Shown piece by piece: positions 1 through 11,400 of a DNA stretch of 64,000 nucleotides. Made by a program: the position numbers and the translations under genes. A model generated the notes under the pieces. That model was not told the DNA's origin. It did not search any database and saw only the letters and a program-made list of their open reading frames with translations. The first letter of the stretch is position 1. Every line of letters starts with the position of its first letter. This stretch comes from Meconema thalassinum (lineage: Eukaryota > Arthropoda > Insecta > Orthoptera > Tettigoniidae): contig OX336389.2 in NCBI GenBank assembly GCA_946902985.2, positions 171,068,704 to 171,132,703 of the forward strand. Reading direction: 5' to 3'.

Positions 1-176
1 ACTTTACGTTGCTATTGAAAAGGCGGAGCTTGGTCTTCCTGGAAATGTTTCTATTTCTCCAGATGGGGTAGAGCTGGACAAAGGCACCATTTGCCTTCCT
101 GATACGGCTTCGAACATCTTCCTCTGCTCCCCCATCATTTGTGACTATACTCCCAAGGTAGAGGAAGGACTCAGGA
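1..176 (-). pseudogene. RTE-like LINE reverse transcriptase, C-terminal scrap
   Basis: Read on the minus strand this stretch translates without a stop into the segment that follows the RT catalytic core in RTE/CR1-like LINEs: a YLGSIVT motif, then a GGAEEDVRSRI block and an ISRKTKLRLFN block. These are typical of the thumb region, where the primer-template is held. The left end runs off the window, so the catalytic motifs are not visible. The right end stops abruptly where the BEL/Pao integrase frame begins on the other strand. Only about 58 codons are present, so it is a dead fragment. The LINE assignment is firm; the clade name is less so. Confidence 0.75.
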
Positions 177-1209
177 GTTGATCTAGCTGGACCAATTTTT
201 CTTATGGATCACAACAAAGCCTGGATCTGTATCTTCACATGTGGCATGATGCGTGCAGTTCATCTTGAATTAGTTCTTTCCTTATCCATACATGATTTTC
301 TTCAGACTTTACAGCGTTTTGTGACAAAACGAGGCCGACCTGTTATGATATTTAGTGATAATGGAACTAATTTCATAGGAGCAGATAATGCGTTTAGCAA
401 GTTGGAGTGGCAAAAGGTTGAAGAATATAGTACAGTTCGAAGGAACACATGGATTTCCATCCCTCCTACCGCTGCGTGGAGGTGTGGATGGTGGGAGAGG
501 ATTGTGGGTATGACGAAGAGATTGTTGAGGAAGGTGCTTGGAAGATCTTCACTCAACTATGTTGAGATGGAAACTCTCCTCTGTGACTGCGAAAGCATCC
601 TAAATTCTCGTCAACTAACGTTTATGTCAGATAATGCTCTGGAGTCTACTCCTTTAACATCTGTTTATTCGAAATGTCAGGGAAGGAGAAATTCCTGAAT
701 GTGATGTAATCGAGGCAACTGACTTGAACAGAAGGGTGAAATGCAGAGTAAAACTAAGGGAAGATTTGAGGAAGCGTCTTAGAGCCGAGTATCTGGTACA
801 ACTGAAACAACAAGCTGGAGAAAAGGATTGCTCAAGAATACAATTTGGAGATGTAGTTTTGGTTGGCAATGACAGAGATAAAAGGTTGGACTGGCCTTTA
901 GGAAAAGTAACCGAGTTGCTGCCCGGAAAAGATGGTGTTGTAAGACTTGTACGACTTTGGACCTCATCAGGAGAATTCTTACGCCCAGTGTAGAGACTGT
1001 ACCCTTTACTTGAGGCTCAAGAAGAAGCCAATAGTTCAACTGGTATAAGGGAGATGCTGATGGAGCGAACTAAGAGGAACGAAGGTGCTGCTGAGGTGAG
1101 ACGTCCCAATGATGTTCCTCAAGAAAGTTCAGAGACTGGCTCAAGAAGTGAAACGATTATGACAAAAAGAAGGAGAGTCATCAAATTACCCAGGAAATAT
1201 TTAGATTGA
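177..1209 (+). pseudogene. BEL/Pao retrotransposon pol: integrase core and C-terminal DUF5641 region
   Basis: The plus-strand frame from 177 gives the BEL/Pao integrase signature: a VDLAGP start, AWICIFTC, RAVHLELV, then FSDNGTNFIGA with the second catalytic Asp. This enzyme inserts the cDNA into host DNA. The frame breaks by a shift near 675-690 and resumes through 724-993 with the family C-terminal block (DVVLVGNDRDKRLDWPLGKV, GKDGVVR). A TAG interrupts it at 991-993, where the family normally reads on. The open frame beyond continues to TGA at 1207-1209 and ends in a basic tail. Gag, protease and RT are absent to the left, where an RTE scrap abuts directly. With one frameshift and one nonsense codon it is not functional. 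Confidence 0.85.
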
Positions 1210-1212
1210 CAA

Positions 1213-1621
1213 TGTTGTTGTTTTTTTTTGCTTCAATTTGGTATATATATATTTGTTTAATTTAATTTTATCAGGTAAATTACGTGGAAGACGTTGTGTT
1301 TGCTTGTTAAGTGTTGACAATTCTGCATTATAATTGTAAACTTACCATACAGGTATGATCTGCTCAATGAGTCTTGTTTTAAAAGAGCGATCAGAAAAAC
1401 CAACATGAATAAAAGAGTGTGCTTGTTGGATGACGTGCAAGTTGGATGCTAGAACTTTGGACTGGTTGTAGTGGTGATAGCATGAACTATGAGGGCTAGA
1501 TCGTTAGAAAAGAAGAGGCCACTCTATTGTATTTAATTGTTTGTAATTGATGTGTAGAAAAATGTACGGTATAAAATAGTATTTTGATTGAGTGTATTCA
1601 TTTGTACTCCTGGTTGTTACA
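1213..1621 (+). repeat. Probable 3' LTR of the BEL/Pao element
   Basis: Directly after the pol stop, the sequence from TGTTGTTG at 1213 to TTGTTACA at 1621 has the TG...CA form of an LTR. A TATATATAT run lies near 1240 and AATAAA near 1406, as expected for promoter and polyadenylation signals. There is no second LTR in the window to compare with, so both ends are inferred from position and terminal dinucleotides. Confidence 0.45.
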
Positions 1622-1663
1622 AGGGCTATTATTCCCATTTTAACGATAGAGGTACGTCGGTGA

Positions 1664-2192
1664 CACTGGGAAAAATAAACGTGTCACCTCTTTACACAAC
1701 TAAAATATAATCTGACAGCACTTGCACACCTCGTGCTGTATGAAATGGCACGCTAGTGTACTTGGGTTCAAAACAGGGTTAGTTATCCAATGATGTTATA
1801 CACGTAGAATATCCCTACTCGGAATTAGTGGCATCGGAGCTTCACATTAAAATATGAAATCTAGTCCTCCTAAAAGGCGCCCAAAGATGTGGTGTAGATA
1901 AAGCAAAAATTAAACAGGGTGCCTAACAAGTTAACGCCAGGATAATAATCATCCTACCAAAGTTATAATCAGCACATGCTGAATGGAAAGCAGCTCTCAG
2001 AGCTGAGACAAATTAATGGGTAAGATTTTCATTAGTAGGTTCAAAGTTTGCGTACGTGCACCGGCATACTATTGTCATAGGTTGTCTCACAAACAAGTTG
2101 AACAGCTTGCCAAAGCTAAATATAAGAAAATACATAATTAAATACAATATTACATAAATCTACCTATATGGTTGCTATCAGAGCACGGTTTC
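1664..2192 (-). repeat. 3' untranslated end of an I-like LINE, copy 1
   Basis: This block matches 12034-12595 in the same orientation over its whole length, with scattered substitutions and small indels. Its right edge contains the last codons and stop of the LINE ORF, read on the minus strand as S-G-R-L-V-stop. That shows the block is the element's own 3' UTR. The left edge is a purine/T-rich stretch next to the BEL LTR. No coding potential of its own. Confidence 0.7.
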
Positions 2193-2355
2193 TACACTAG
2201 TCTACCACTAGCCACATTTGAAGGAAGTGCATACCCTAAATCGTATAAAGCTCTCAACATTAAGGCACGTTGATGGTCGTATGGTGGACATTGAAATAGA
2301 ATATGATTTAAGGAACCCTCCATTTGTAAACACGAACATAGAGGATCATCAGAAA
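2193..2355 (-). pseudogene. I-like LINE ORF2 C-terminus with zinc-knuckle
   Basis: The minus-strand translation reads LSDDPLCSC, then LNHILFQCPPYDHQR and a short tail ending at the stop near 2190. The C-x-C ... H-x4-C pattern with HILFQCP is the conserved C-terminal knuckle after RNase H in I/R1-type LINEs. Its normal upstream partner, the RNase H domain, lies at 3399-3985 on the same strand, separated by about 1 kb of unrelated repeat. The ORF was therefore split by insertion. Domain identity is secure; exact break points are within a few bases. Confidence 0.8.
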
Positions 2356-3398
2356 GTACAGGACTCACTGTGGAACTTGAATTTGACCTCATGGTACCTT
2401 GGAAATTGGGCGTTTGTCATCTCCCATTGGTAGGAGGGGTTTCCTTCTCCATCCTTCGTCCAAACCCTGCCTTTTCCTTTTCATAGTGGGGCTATTCCTC
2501 GGACATCCCCCTCATGGGAATAGATTAAGCCATCATGGACATCTTGTAGAAGTGGTTAAACATGTGGCCCACGTGGTTTATGAAGAGATTCATTCTGATT
2601 AGAATAAAATCGATCATTTCACAGAATTTACAGGATTTTATACTGGTTTCCTTCTAAACACTGGCTTTACAATTGTGTGCAGACTGGTACAAAAATGGCC
2701 TTTGGCGTCTGCCACAGAGTCTATGGACACTGCGGATGATCCTTCTCACAGAATCTACAACTTTCAACACTATCTTCTGGTATCGTGGCAATTGTGGCAA
2801 AAATTAGCGCTGATGAATATCTTACCAATTGTGTTTTTACACTGGTTATAAAATACATACAACTTTCGTTCGCAAGTTTTCCACATCTTGTGGAATGAAA
2901 AATCATGCAACGTGGTATCGCGTTGGTTGACCTCGTGCACAAAAAATGGATATTTCATGATTTTTATCGCAAATTTAACATTTGCTTCACTTATACGCAC
3001 CCGACACGCCGTCTTACTAATTATTATGCACTTAAGATGTGCTCTAGATACGATGCTCACTGATTTTAGCTATGGCTTGAGTTTCGAAGACTCTCCCCAT
3101 AAAATCACGTCAATTCGACTTGACAGTCTCAAATGGTGTGTCGTCACATGGAACAGTGTTCCGGATTCTAGAAGAACTTCCCAAGTCATGCAGCGACTAT
3201 TTAAATCCGCTTCTCATATCTGCGAGGAAAATACCTTTACCAAAGACGTAAAGAATCATAATAGGCCAGTATAATGTGGTAAATTATGCAGAATGACGAA
3301 TAAATAATTTATATAATATGCAAAACGAAGATATGCATCCAGGAATAACATTGCAATGCAGTACTAAAGTGAAAAGAGTATTTGAACTTTGAGCTGGC
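2356..3398. repeat. Unclassified ~1.05-kb repeat B, copy 1, inserted in the LINE ORF
   Basis: The sequence from ACAGGACTCACTG to about 3398 matches 12621-13687 closely in the same orientation. LINE coding flanks it on both sides here, so it is an insertion. I see no terminal inverted repeat, no poly-A tail and no known protein. Two small frames stay open in both copies (near 2423-2602 and 3054-3274), but no product is recognised and low divergence alone would explain this. It could be a non-autonomous transposon or the body of an unknown element. Confidence 0.6.
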
Positions 3399-3985
3399 TT
3401 CCGGAGTGCGTTAATGCATGGTTAAAACGTAGACGAATGATTGTAATGATATTTCGTCGTGTGTATTTCCCTCCCTGAAACCATGGTTTGTTTAAAATAG
3501 TCGGTTGTAACCCAAAATAGTGTTTGGCCTTAATTCTTGCGTAGTTAGTCCACGTGACTTGCCAGTCCTCCTGTATCGTCGAACTAATTATAGAACGTAG
3601 ATCTGACATTGGTATGGCGATGTTGTAAGTTTTTCCGTGGCCCTTTGCTGCATCTTTGGCAAGGTTATCCGCTATTTCGTTTCCCTCAATGTGAGAATGG
3701 CCGGGTACCCACTTGATACTGACTTCAAAACTCTCCGTATGTAAAGTGTGCAATTGTTGCACTAATTGACATAAAACCAGTTGTCGGCCTCTCTAACATT
3801 TTGAAGTGCTTGCACTACACTCATTGAATCAGTACAAATTAAAGCATGACGAATGGCATGTTTTTTTATATAAAAACACGTCTGATGAACGGCAAAAATT
3901 TCGGCTGTAAATATCGAGACGTCAGGGGGGTAAAGTATACTGAAAGGAGATTTGTAAGTCCGGAGCACAGAAGGCTGCTCCCTAA
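3399..3985 (-). pseudogene. I-like LINE RNase H domain
   Basis: On the minus strand, in two overlapping frames, the translation carries the RNase H landmarks in order: FTAEIFAVHQ (catalytic Glu region), CTDSMSVVQAL (Asp) and WVPGHSHIEGNEIADNLA (His and last Asp region), followed by NHALTHS. RNase H helps remove the RNA strand during target-primed reverse transcription in I-clade LINEs. The domain is broken by a frame change near 3762 and at the N-terminal end near 3960, and the RT to its right is missing. The continuation of the ORF is at 2193-2355, beyond repeat B. Confidence 0.85.
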
Positions 3986-3986
3986 A

Positions 3987-4030
3987 ACATGCCTCTCAAG
4001 AAATCATCACCAGCATGAGCACATATGGAA
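3987..4030. repeat. 44-bp block shared with 15617-15660
   Basis: The stretch beginning ACATGC and ending GCACATA matches 15617-15660 with four or five differences, in the same orientation. It sits just beyond the LINE RNase H here and just beyond the plus-strand RTE element in the other locus. This suggests both loci derive from one ancestral arrangement. Its origin is not known to me. Confidence 0.55.
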
Positions 4031-4115
4031 TCATATGCTCCCTCGTCGGTCCAAATAAGAATGTAGGGACTGCATTTTTACTTGCTCATGCTCTCTCAGT
4101 TCAATTCTGGTGATA

Positions 4116-5006
4116 TTACTTTAAGTTTGCGGCATTAAAATTGCCCAGGCGTTCGCCAGTACGTAGATCATCAATTACATAGCTTCCATTATTCAGAGTT
4201 TTTGCTACTCGAAGAGGTCTGTAGTAGAGACAAACGAACTTACTATACCTAATGCAGTCCATAGGACTAGAAATTTCTGGTCTCCGGATCAAGACAAGAT
4301 CTCCCACGATGAGTGGATTCCTGAATTTCTTGTGGCGCGTTCTCTGTAAATGTTTCTCCGCTTGGCGGTCCAACTTATTCCTTGGAGCTGTAACTCTGCT
4401 TGCGTGAGATGGTTGTAAGTATGGTGGAGTTACTAGCACTTTGTTTCAGACACGAATGGGTGCTTGATTCAGGTGTAGCACGATCTGTATTTGGCATGTT
4501 CTCTCATGAACAGTTGAGTCTACACATCTGGCTATGACTACTAGGACTTCGGTCCATCTCCAGTGCTCTTCTTGACAATAGAAGCGGCAAAATTTTGCCA
4601 AAGTGGACATAGCACATTCCGCTGGGTTGCCTTCAGGGTGTCTTATCGATGATAATACATGACCTATCTGTAGCTCGCGCATAGCATCAGCAAATTCAGC
4701 AGAGGTCAACTGTGAACCGTGGTCATTCAACAGAAATTGTGGTTTTCCTGCATCCGGTATCATTTGTCGTCTTATTCTCTGAATCACTATATGTGCGGTA
4801 GCTTTCTGGACTGGATGGAGCATGGTATATTCCGTGAACACGTCTATCGTCACGACGACATATCTGTTACCTCGCCTAGCTTTCGGGATTGGTTCGTAGA
4901 TTATCCTGGGCATAAAGTTCCCTAGGCTGCGTTGGTAATATAGGCCTAGGCGGTTCTCGTAGTAAGTGCGACGTGTACTTGTTACGCTGACATGCGTCGC
5001 AAGCAC
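4116..5006 (-). pseudogene. Gypsy retrotransposon integrase core and C-terminal region
   Basis: Two minus-strand frames make up the integrase. 5006-4446 holds the core: VTIDVFTEY (first Asp), LLNDHGSQLTS (second Asp), then HPEGNPAE with the catalytic Glu. 4439-4116 holds the basic C-terminal region with GDLVLIRRPE and DLRTGERLGNFNAANLK, the family's chromatin/DNA-binding tail. The frame shifts between them near 4440. The element's 3' LTR is not visible: I-LINE-associated sequence starts within about 60 bases left of the stop, so the Gypsy copy is truncated there. Confidence 0.85.
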
Positions 5007-5052
5007 GTGAGCACTGTCTCACAGAGGTTTCTAGCCCCTTCCAGATAAATGA

Positions 5053-5868
5053 CTAACGAATCGTAGCGAACATTTTGTCAGTACCACCATGTCCAATGGA
5101 TAAATGAACCATCAATATAATCGTGTGCTGATATCGCCTCGGAATCACAGCACGAAGCTGGGTGTGGTTCGGGTCTACGCATTTATGTAATATCCTCCGA
5201 TACAAAACAAAATCGGCAGCTACAGCAGCTTTATCGGCAGAGTGTACATCCTGAGCGTCCGTTCGGTTCTCTAGGAATCGTATAATCCTCCTGAGTTCCT
5301 CGTCGCGTCTCTGACTCTCTGGTAAATAATGAAGTCTTCGAAGGTGTACTTCGCACTCTCCCTCGATATCAATTGCGTCAATGATCGCTTCCGTGTTGCG
5401 GCTGAGAATATCAGTAAGAAAATTCTCCTTCCCAGGTCGGTGTTCGGTCGTGATATCAAACTGCTGGGGAAACAGCGTCCAGCGCATGATACGGTCAATC
5501 GCCAGTCTTGTCTTTAGGATGAAGATCAGGGCGAGGTGATCGGTCCTTATGACAATCCTTTGTCACCATAATAACTTCCGCCAGTACTCCACCGTGTAAA
5601 CAATGGCTAAAGCTTCGATCGCAGTAGTGAAATAACTAGTATCATGCGGTATAAGTCTCCTGCTGATAAAAGCAAAATAATGTTGTTGATGGTTTTCATC
5701 CTCCTGCAGTAGGATTGCACTAATTAACACGATGCGTCAGTTTCCATTATAAAGTGTGATACTCTCCACAAGCATTTTCTTTGCTTTCTTGAATACAGCA
5801 GCGCATTCTCCGTCCCATGCCCATCTGGTATTTTTCTTAATCAACTTCTGTAGCGAAGCAACAGTCTC
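5053..5868 (-). pseudogene. Gypsy RNase H domain and integrase zinc-binding N-terminus
   Basis: The segment 5487-5053 reads FDITTEHRPGKENFLTDILSR, the usual end of Gypsy RNase H, followed by the linker and start of the HHCC integrase domain (HLSIGHGGTDKMFATIR). Between 5488 and 5868 RNase H pieces appear in changing frames, such as RTDHLALIF and FAFISRRLIPHDTSYFTTAIEALA. Several frameshifts and stops break the domain, so no continuous product is possible. It lies in the expected order between RT and integrase core. Confidence 0.75.
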
Positions 5869-6579
5869 TTAATGTCGTGGATAATGTGCGGCGAAACATT
5901 GGATTACTCCAAGGAATAGTCTCACGTGTTTCACACGGGTAGGTGTTGGGAACTCTGAAACAGCCTGAATCTTGACTGGGTTTGGTCTGTAGCCATCTCC
6001 ACTGATTATATGGCCTACAAATTTTATTTCCTCCCGGAAGAACTTACGTTTTTCACGGCTGACTTTTAAATTAGCAACCCTGAGGTTCTCAAATACGAGA
6101 CGAAGGGTTTCAAAGTGTTCCTCTCCAGTCTCTGAAGCTATGATAATATCATCATCAACATAGCACACAATTTTGTGTTTCACCTCCGGCGATAAATTGT
6201 CATCAAGAGCTCGGATTAAAGTGGCTCCCGCAATCTTCAGTCTAAAGGTCAATTTACAAAAGACATAAGTGGTCTGTCCAAATAAAAATCCAGTGTACCT
6301 CTGAGTGTGCTCTGACAGTTTGATGTGATAGTACGATTGTACTAAGTCCAATGAAGTTCAATAACGTTTCCCTTTAAATTTGCGCAGGATATCCCTTATC
6401 CTAGGTGGTCTGTCATGCAGAGGGGCCAATCGTTCATTTAAGGCTCTGGCATCCAGGAATAGCCTTAAGCTACCATCAACTTTAACAACAGTCGTTAATG
6501 GGTTTACATAAGAAGTCGGCGCTTTCTTAACGATATTGGAAGCTTCCATTTCCTGTAATTTCTTAGCGGCTTCTTCCAA
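5869..6579 (-). pseudogene. Gypsy reverse transcriptase
   Basis: 6579-6358 and 6351-5869 on the minus strand are the fingers and palm of a Gypsy RT. The motifs in order are VNPLTTVVKVDGSLRLFLDARALN, then LVQSYYHIKLSEHTQRYTGFLF, then CYVDDDIIIAS (the YxDD catalytic box), then KVSREKRKFF and KFVGHIISGDG. A break between the two frames at 6352-6357 falls just before the second motif. The YVDDD form with an extra Asp is slightly unusual. The polymerase is dead because of the break and downstream damage. Confidence 0.88.
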
Positions 6580-6582
6580 GTG

Positions 6583-7208
6583 TTACTCCGCTGAGGGATA
6601 CACCTTCTTGTGGAATGGGGAGTCATCCAAAACGACAAGTTCATATTCAAAATTCTTAATTTCTCCAGGTGTGGTGTCAAAGATATCACCGAATTTATCT
6701 AGGAGTGCCTCTAATCTCTCGCTCACTGGTTCTACACGATGTTTCTCAGGCATGCACTCTTCCCGCGTGCTATTTGTTTCCAATGCATATAACGTTTCAA
6801 TAATATTGACGTCCGTGCCCAAATCTGGATCGTCTTCAATGATTTCCATGGGAATGGCTTCATGTGGCCTAAATCTCACAGTATTCTCATCCATATCAAT
6901 TATACCATCATATTTCCTCATGAAATTGGACCCAATATGGCCCCATATCTCAAGTCCTTCAAGACTAAAAATTGGTGCAAGTACACATGGCTGTCAACTT
7001 CCAGTGCACACAAAATCTGCACTTTATACTTCACAGAGTGATCAGGTATAATTCCCCTCGCTTTCACAGTAGAAACAGGTAGTTCAGTCAACGTTGTGCG
7101 TGTCGACAGCAAAGCATGGAAATCAGCTGACAGAACGCTAATAATGGCCCCAGTTTCGATAAACAAAGAAAAAGGGCATCCATCGATTTCGGCAGAAATC
7201 ATAGGCAA
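6583..7208 (-). pseudogene. Gypsy protease and spacer before RT
   Basis: 7208-6918 contains the retropepsin core CPFSLFIETGAIISVLSADF. In active retropepsins the motif is D-T/S-G; here the codon is GAA, giving Glu where the catalytic Asp should be. Downstream, 6921-6583 continues as an acidic linker leading to the RT. The two frames overlap by four bases, so at least one frameshift is present. The protease would normally cleave Gag and Pol inside the particle. Either the element decayed or this residue mutated after insertion. Confidence 0.75.
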
Positions 7209-7439
7209 TCTGGTAAGTTCGATGTCGTGCGTCGTTCGTCAAGCAGGTTTTCCTGTGCTGGCTCCCAGAGTAAGATTTTGGCAGTGACTCTGGAGTCAGT
7301 CTCCCCAAACGTCATTAGGAATTTGGCGTTTTTTGTTGTCCGTCTGAGGTCCCTGGTCGGTTGCGATCAGGAGATTCCCCATACGTATTCTGCAACTCCC
7401 TCGGCGTTCGAGTTTGGTCCCTCTCTTCCTGACGACCTC

Positions 7440-9560
7440 TCAATTGCCTAATATATTTTTGGCTCTCACGGGCTCTACCCTGCCAATCTCTGTCAACCTG
7501 ATATCGAGGATCGTGGCCTCTGCGATAAACTCCGCTATATCTGTAATCCTTTCGGATCTGCTCAGATGGTTGCGCATGAAGTCCACCAGTACCTCTGCGT
7601 CTGTCCTTTTCTCGTCTGCGGTCATCGTCGACATGGTTATCGAAGCGACGTACTCAATGGCTTCGATTGTCGGGCTGCCTTGGTCGTTCGTACGGCGTGC
7701 GGTTCCAATGCCCACGGTCTGGCCCAACGTTACCTCTCTGACATGGCGTATTGATATTAGGCGCGGGTTTCGGCGTCTGACATACCTTGTCAACAGTCGT
7801 AAGGTGTATGTCTCTCGCCTCGCCCCTCGGCCTATGTATAACAAACTGATCGTTGCTCGAGTCCAGGCGTCGTAATAGTTGGTCACACTCGAGAAAAGTG
7901 GTTACTGCGGCGATTAAGATGCGATGCACGTCAGCTGGATACTGCCGCGTGATACTTTGTATGACAATGGGGGTTGCAAACTCCTCAATTTCGCTAGTTG
8001 AGTAGCAAAATAATTAGCATAGCGAGTAAGGCAGGTTTAAGCTGTATCGTTTGGTAGACATCTCAGCCCTTATACCTTGCTGTATGATGCTAGACCAGTA
8101 TGTGCGGAGCAGTGCCTATTTAAAGTCCTGGTACCCGGTAAATGAGTACCGGAAATCGCGGAACCAGGTACTTGCTTGGCTATCTAGAAGACGTTCAATG
8201 ACCCTTAGTTCCATTTCTGGCGTTACCAAAGTGTCGCGAAGATAGCATTCGACATTCCTCAGGAACTCCACTGGAGTTATACCCCCTCCAGTGCCTGAGA
8301 AATGAGTAGGTTGCTCTTCTCGTGACCTAATGATCATGCCGTTACTGTTCTGATTTGTGTGCATGGGCGTGAGCACAGGTGGTTCATAATTAAGATTGAC
8401 GGGTTGTTTCGTCTGTGCTATGTTACTGGCTTCACTAGGTGGTTTCACAGTCGGGATAATCTTAGGTTGAGCTTCGATTCGCCCCAACAACCTTTGCTCC
8501 ATCTGTTGTATATTCGGAGTTGTTAATGGATTCGTCTGAGTAGTTAGGCTATTCACATGTAATTTATGACGCTCAATTTTCGCACGAAGACACGTGGTGA
8601 CTTCACCGAAAGTCTTCCTCACGTTATGGGTGGCTTGGAGTCTCTCGGCTAAGGCTACTTCCTCGATTCTCTTCCTAGGAAAGTCCACATCGCCTTTGAT
8701 GTTTGTCATGTGGCCTTCAACAGTGGTCTTGTGTTCGATAATATCTCCTTTAATGATATCAATGTCTATTGTGAGTTCTTCCTTGTTCGAGTGTATCTTG
8801 GCTCGGAGATCTTCAACGGTTCGCGTTAGAGCACTCACGACCCTAGAATTGGCCGCCAGTTCATTCCTGAACATTTCAACATGTCCTGCGATCATTTTAA
8901 CGTTGTTAATAACCGCCACTGCTACTCCTCGCATGAGTCGCAGTCCAGTGTTACCGGTAACAACCTCCTTCCGTACCGTTTCAACGTACTCGTTTGTTTC
9001 CCTGATCTTGCCCTCAACAACTGCTACATGATTTCCTAGTTGATCTTTCGCTTGGTCTGTGGTGTCCCTAAGTTCATCTAGACAAGCGTTTACTTCCACT
9101 CGACTGACATTTAAGTCCGCCCTCATGTCTGCTCTAGCCTTTTAAACCGTCAGTTGAATTTCGTACGAACTCTCCTGGAGGCAGTCATCAATGGAATCAA
9201 TATTGACATCCAATACGTCCAACCGGCCCTGTACTTCGTTTCCTCCAGTGGTTAGATCACCTGCTAAATTGTCTAAGCTAAAATTTGCCTCCTGTTGATG
9301 CCCAAGCAGATCTAATCTAACTGCACCTAAGCTTGCGAGTAGGTTGGCATTAGCTTCTGCTCTGTTGGTCTCAATTTCGCCCCTGACGTGGTTAACACCT
9401 GCCCTAACTGTGGCAACATCGCCCCTGACTGCGATGACGTCATTGCGGATGTCATTGAAATCATTCCTGACTTGGCCTGTGTGGCGGTATTCGCTTCCAG
9501 TGTGGCATTAATGTTGGCCATCATGCCATCCAACGCTCTCCTCGATGTCTCCTCATCCAT
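7440..9560 (-). pseudogene. Gypsy gag region
   Basis: The longest piece is 9126-8116 (336 codons). Its first 200 residues are charged and heptad-like, suggesting a coiled coil. From about residue 275 it reads FSGTGGGITPVEFLRNVE and LDSQASTWFRDFRYSF, the layout of a retrotransposon capsid. A further piece upstream (9560-9327) carries more coiled-coil-like sequence. Downstream frames (7929-7440) are rich in Arg, Pro and Asn like a nucleocapsid tail, but I see no clear CCHC knuckle. Frame changes near 8116 and 9127 break the ORF. Gag would package the element RNA. Confidence 0.7.
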
Positions 9561-9599
9561 AACAATACAGAATTTGAGAGAAGAAGAAGATGCCTTAAA

Positions 9600-10136
9600 A
9601 ATAGCTTAACACTATGAAGAGGAATTTGCTTCGGTAGAAAACTTGTCTATTATGAATAAATGTTACGAATACTGCCGGATTTAACTGATCAAAGTGATCT
9701 TACATTACAAAACACAACAACAAGCAAAAGCGACAAGTTACATTTACTTTGGATGAAGCATAGGCACAATCAAGGTCCTCACATGAATTTTAAAGTAATT
9801 ATGCTTCACCCCAGGGTCTAACTTCTTAGGAATGCCATGCGGCTAATTGAGCAGCTGAGGTCGTCTCAGTCCGGTCCATTTGCCATTAAATATCATATAT
9901 TTGATCCTATCGAAAACGACGTGAAGCAAAAGCCCCCGTGTATCAAATATGCCCCCATAGATGGGCGCTAAAAATAGTAGAGGATGTATGTGCCCGTTAG
10001 AGGAGATTGCCGGGGTATCACCAACCGTAAATGGTATTCCAGACAACCCCATCCATCGAACACACAACCTGAGAGGATCGGATGCACTTCTTCTGGGCTA
10101 GCGCCGGCACGAGATCAATCGCCCAAGGGATCGGGC
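9600..10136 (-). other. Leader between Gypsy LTR and gag
   Basis: This lies between the proposed LTR end and gag on the minus strand, where the untranslated leader, primer-binding site and packaging signal should be. I could not match the bases next to 10137 to a particular tRNA 3' end. No convincing gene is present; the 74-codon frame at 9843-10067 looks like chance. Confidence 0.4.
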
Positions 10137-10237
10137 TGTAACACGGGGGTAATATCATAGACGCCTAAAGAAGTACACTCTCAACACACAAATCTAATAA
10201 ATAACGAGATCCAGGCTTAAGTAATATTAGTAAATCA

Positions 10238-10243
10238 TTTATT
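10238..10243 (-). terminator. Polyadenylation hexamer in the Gypsy LTR
   Basis: AATAAA on the minus strand within TTGAATAAATGA, downstream of the TATA box and about 100 bases before the LTR end. Confidence 0.45.
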
Positions 10244-10370
10244 CAATAAGATCAAACCCCTGTCGTACTTCGGATGGTTTGAAATCGGCTAGTCCGCAGA
10301 GCTAATAAAAATAAAACAATTAAATGTATCATGCCCTATCTGAAGCTAAGTTGACCCTCTCGAAAGTCCT

Positions 10371-10377
10371 TTATATA
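10371..10377 (-). promoter_or_regulatory. TATA box in the Gypsy LTR
   Basis: The minus strand reads CTATATAAAGGAC. It is placed about 235 bases before the LTR end and about 130 bases before a polyadenylation hexamer, which is the expected U3/R spacing. Confidence 0.5.
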
Positions 10378-11400
10378 GAAATCGAAACAAAAGAAACAAA
10401 GCTTGGAACATGCACGTAAAGAAATCCCTACTCAAATACAGGAGAAATGGTTAGTTATACGAATAGTGACATCGGCGGTATCTACGGCAAAACAATGGTA
10501 TTTAAACTTCGACAAGTCACAAAAGTAGGATTTACATTTATCAGCACAATAAGTATATTCTAAGTTATGTTGGTACCACTTCCGTATTTAATCATTTAAA
10601 TTTAAGTCGTCTAGGTAAATCCTGAATTTACAGCAAATTACGGCGAGAAGCGTCCGTAAACAAACAATTAATACCAGTAGAGGATAGCAACCATCCTAAA
10701 TGACGCATTAACAAAACAACACTCAATAATTACACACATGGTACAGGACAATCAGGTAAATCACATGAATTAAATAAAACACTCATATCTTATTATTCAG
10801 AAAACCTGCATACGCTGATCAAGAAGCTCTTTGCCTTTAATCGTCATCTGAAGCATGTAATTAGGTTGGCGATAGCGCAGTAATAACTGCGACCAACATC
10901 ACATAGAATCACAGCGGCCCACAAGTTACAAATTATTGGTGCCAGTGATCCTCGTCAGTCCAATTGGTGTCAGCTGGTCTAGGTTCGTCCCCAACAGGAA
11001 ATGCTCAGCTCAATGCGTTGGTCAGCAAGCAAACGATAGGTCCAAATTTAAGCTGAAAATCAATTAACCAAATATTTTAATAACGTTGGTTTAAAATAAT
11101 TACGTTTCATGATTTAATGCATATTTAATTCGTCGTTTAGCTCCCTAGTTGTTTATTATTTAGATTCGTAGATGAACATCATGACACAGGCTGAATAATA
11201 ACTGTAAGTCTCCACTTAAGAGATGCTTACAAAGCACGTGACTCTAGTAGTCACCAAAACACAACAACAACAAAATACTCAGTGGCTCTACAAGCGCGCG
11301 AAAAATTACATCAGTCTGGTCTGGCAAAGGGGCTCAGTACCGCTGGGATACAATAGTTGAGGTTATTCATCCACCCTTCAACGTGTCTCCACACACACAA

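Larger units (their letters stand above)
10137..11400 (-). repeat. 5' LTR of the Gypsy element, right boundary unresolved
   Basis: On the minus strand the LTR would end ...GTGTTACA at 10137, upstream of gag, in the correct place. Within it the order is right for a transcribed LTR: a TATA box near 10371-10377, then AATAAA at 10238-10243 about 130 bases further, then the end about 100 bases on. The opposite end is not defined because no second LTR exists here; 11400 is a guess bounded by the next recognisable repeat. Confidence 0.45.

Noticed and set aside
7566..7875. Plus-strand ORFs opposite Gypsy gag
   Set aside because: They are antisense shadows of the gag nucleocapsid region.
8594..9031. 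145-codon plus-strand ORF
   Set aside because: Antisense shadow of the gag coiled coil; the Ser/Thr-rich composition reflects the reverse complement of charged codons.
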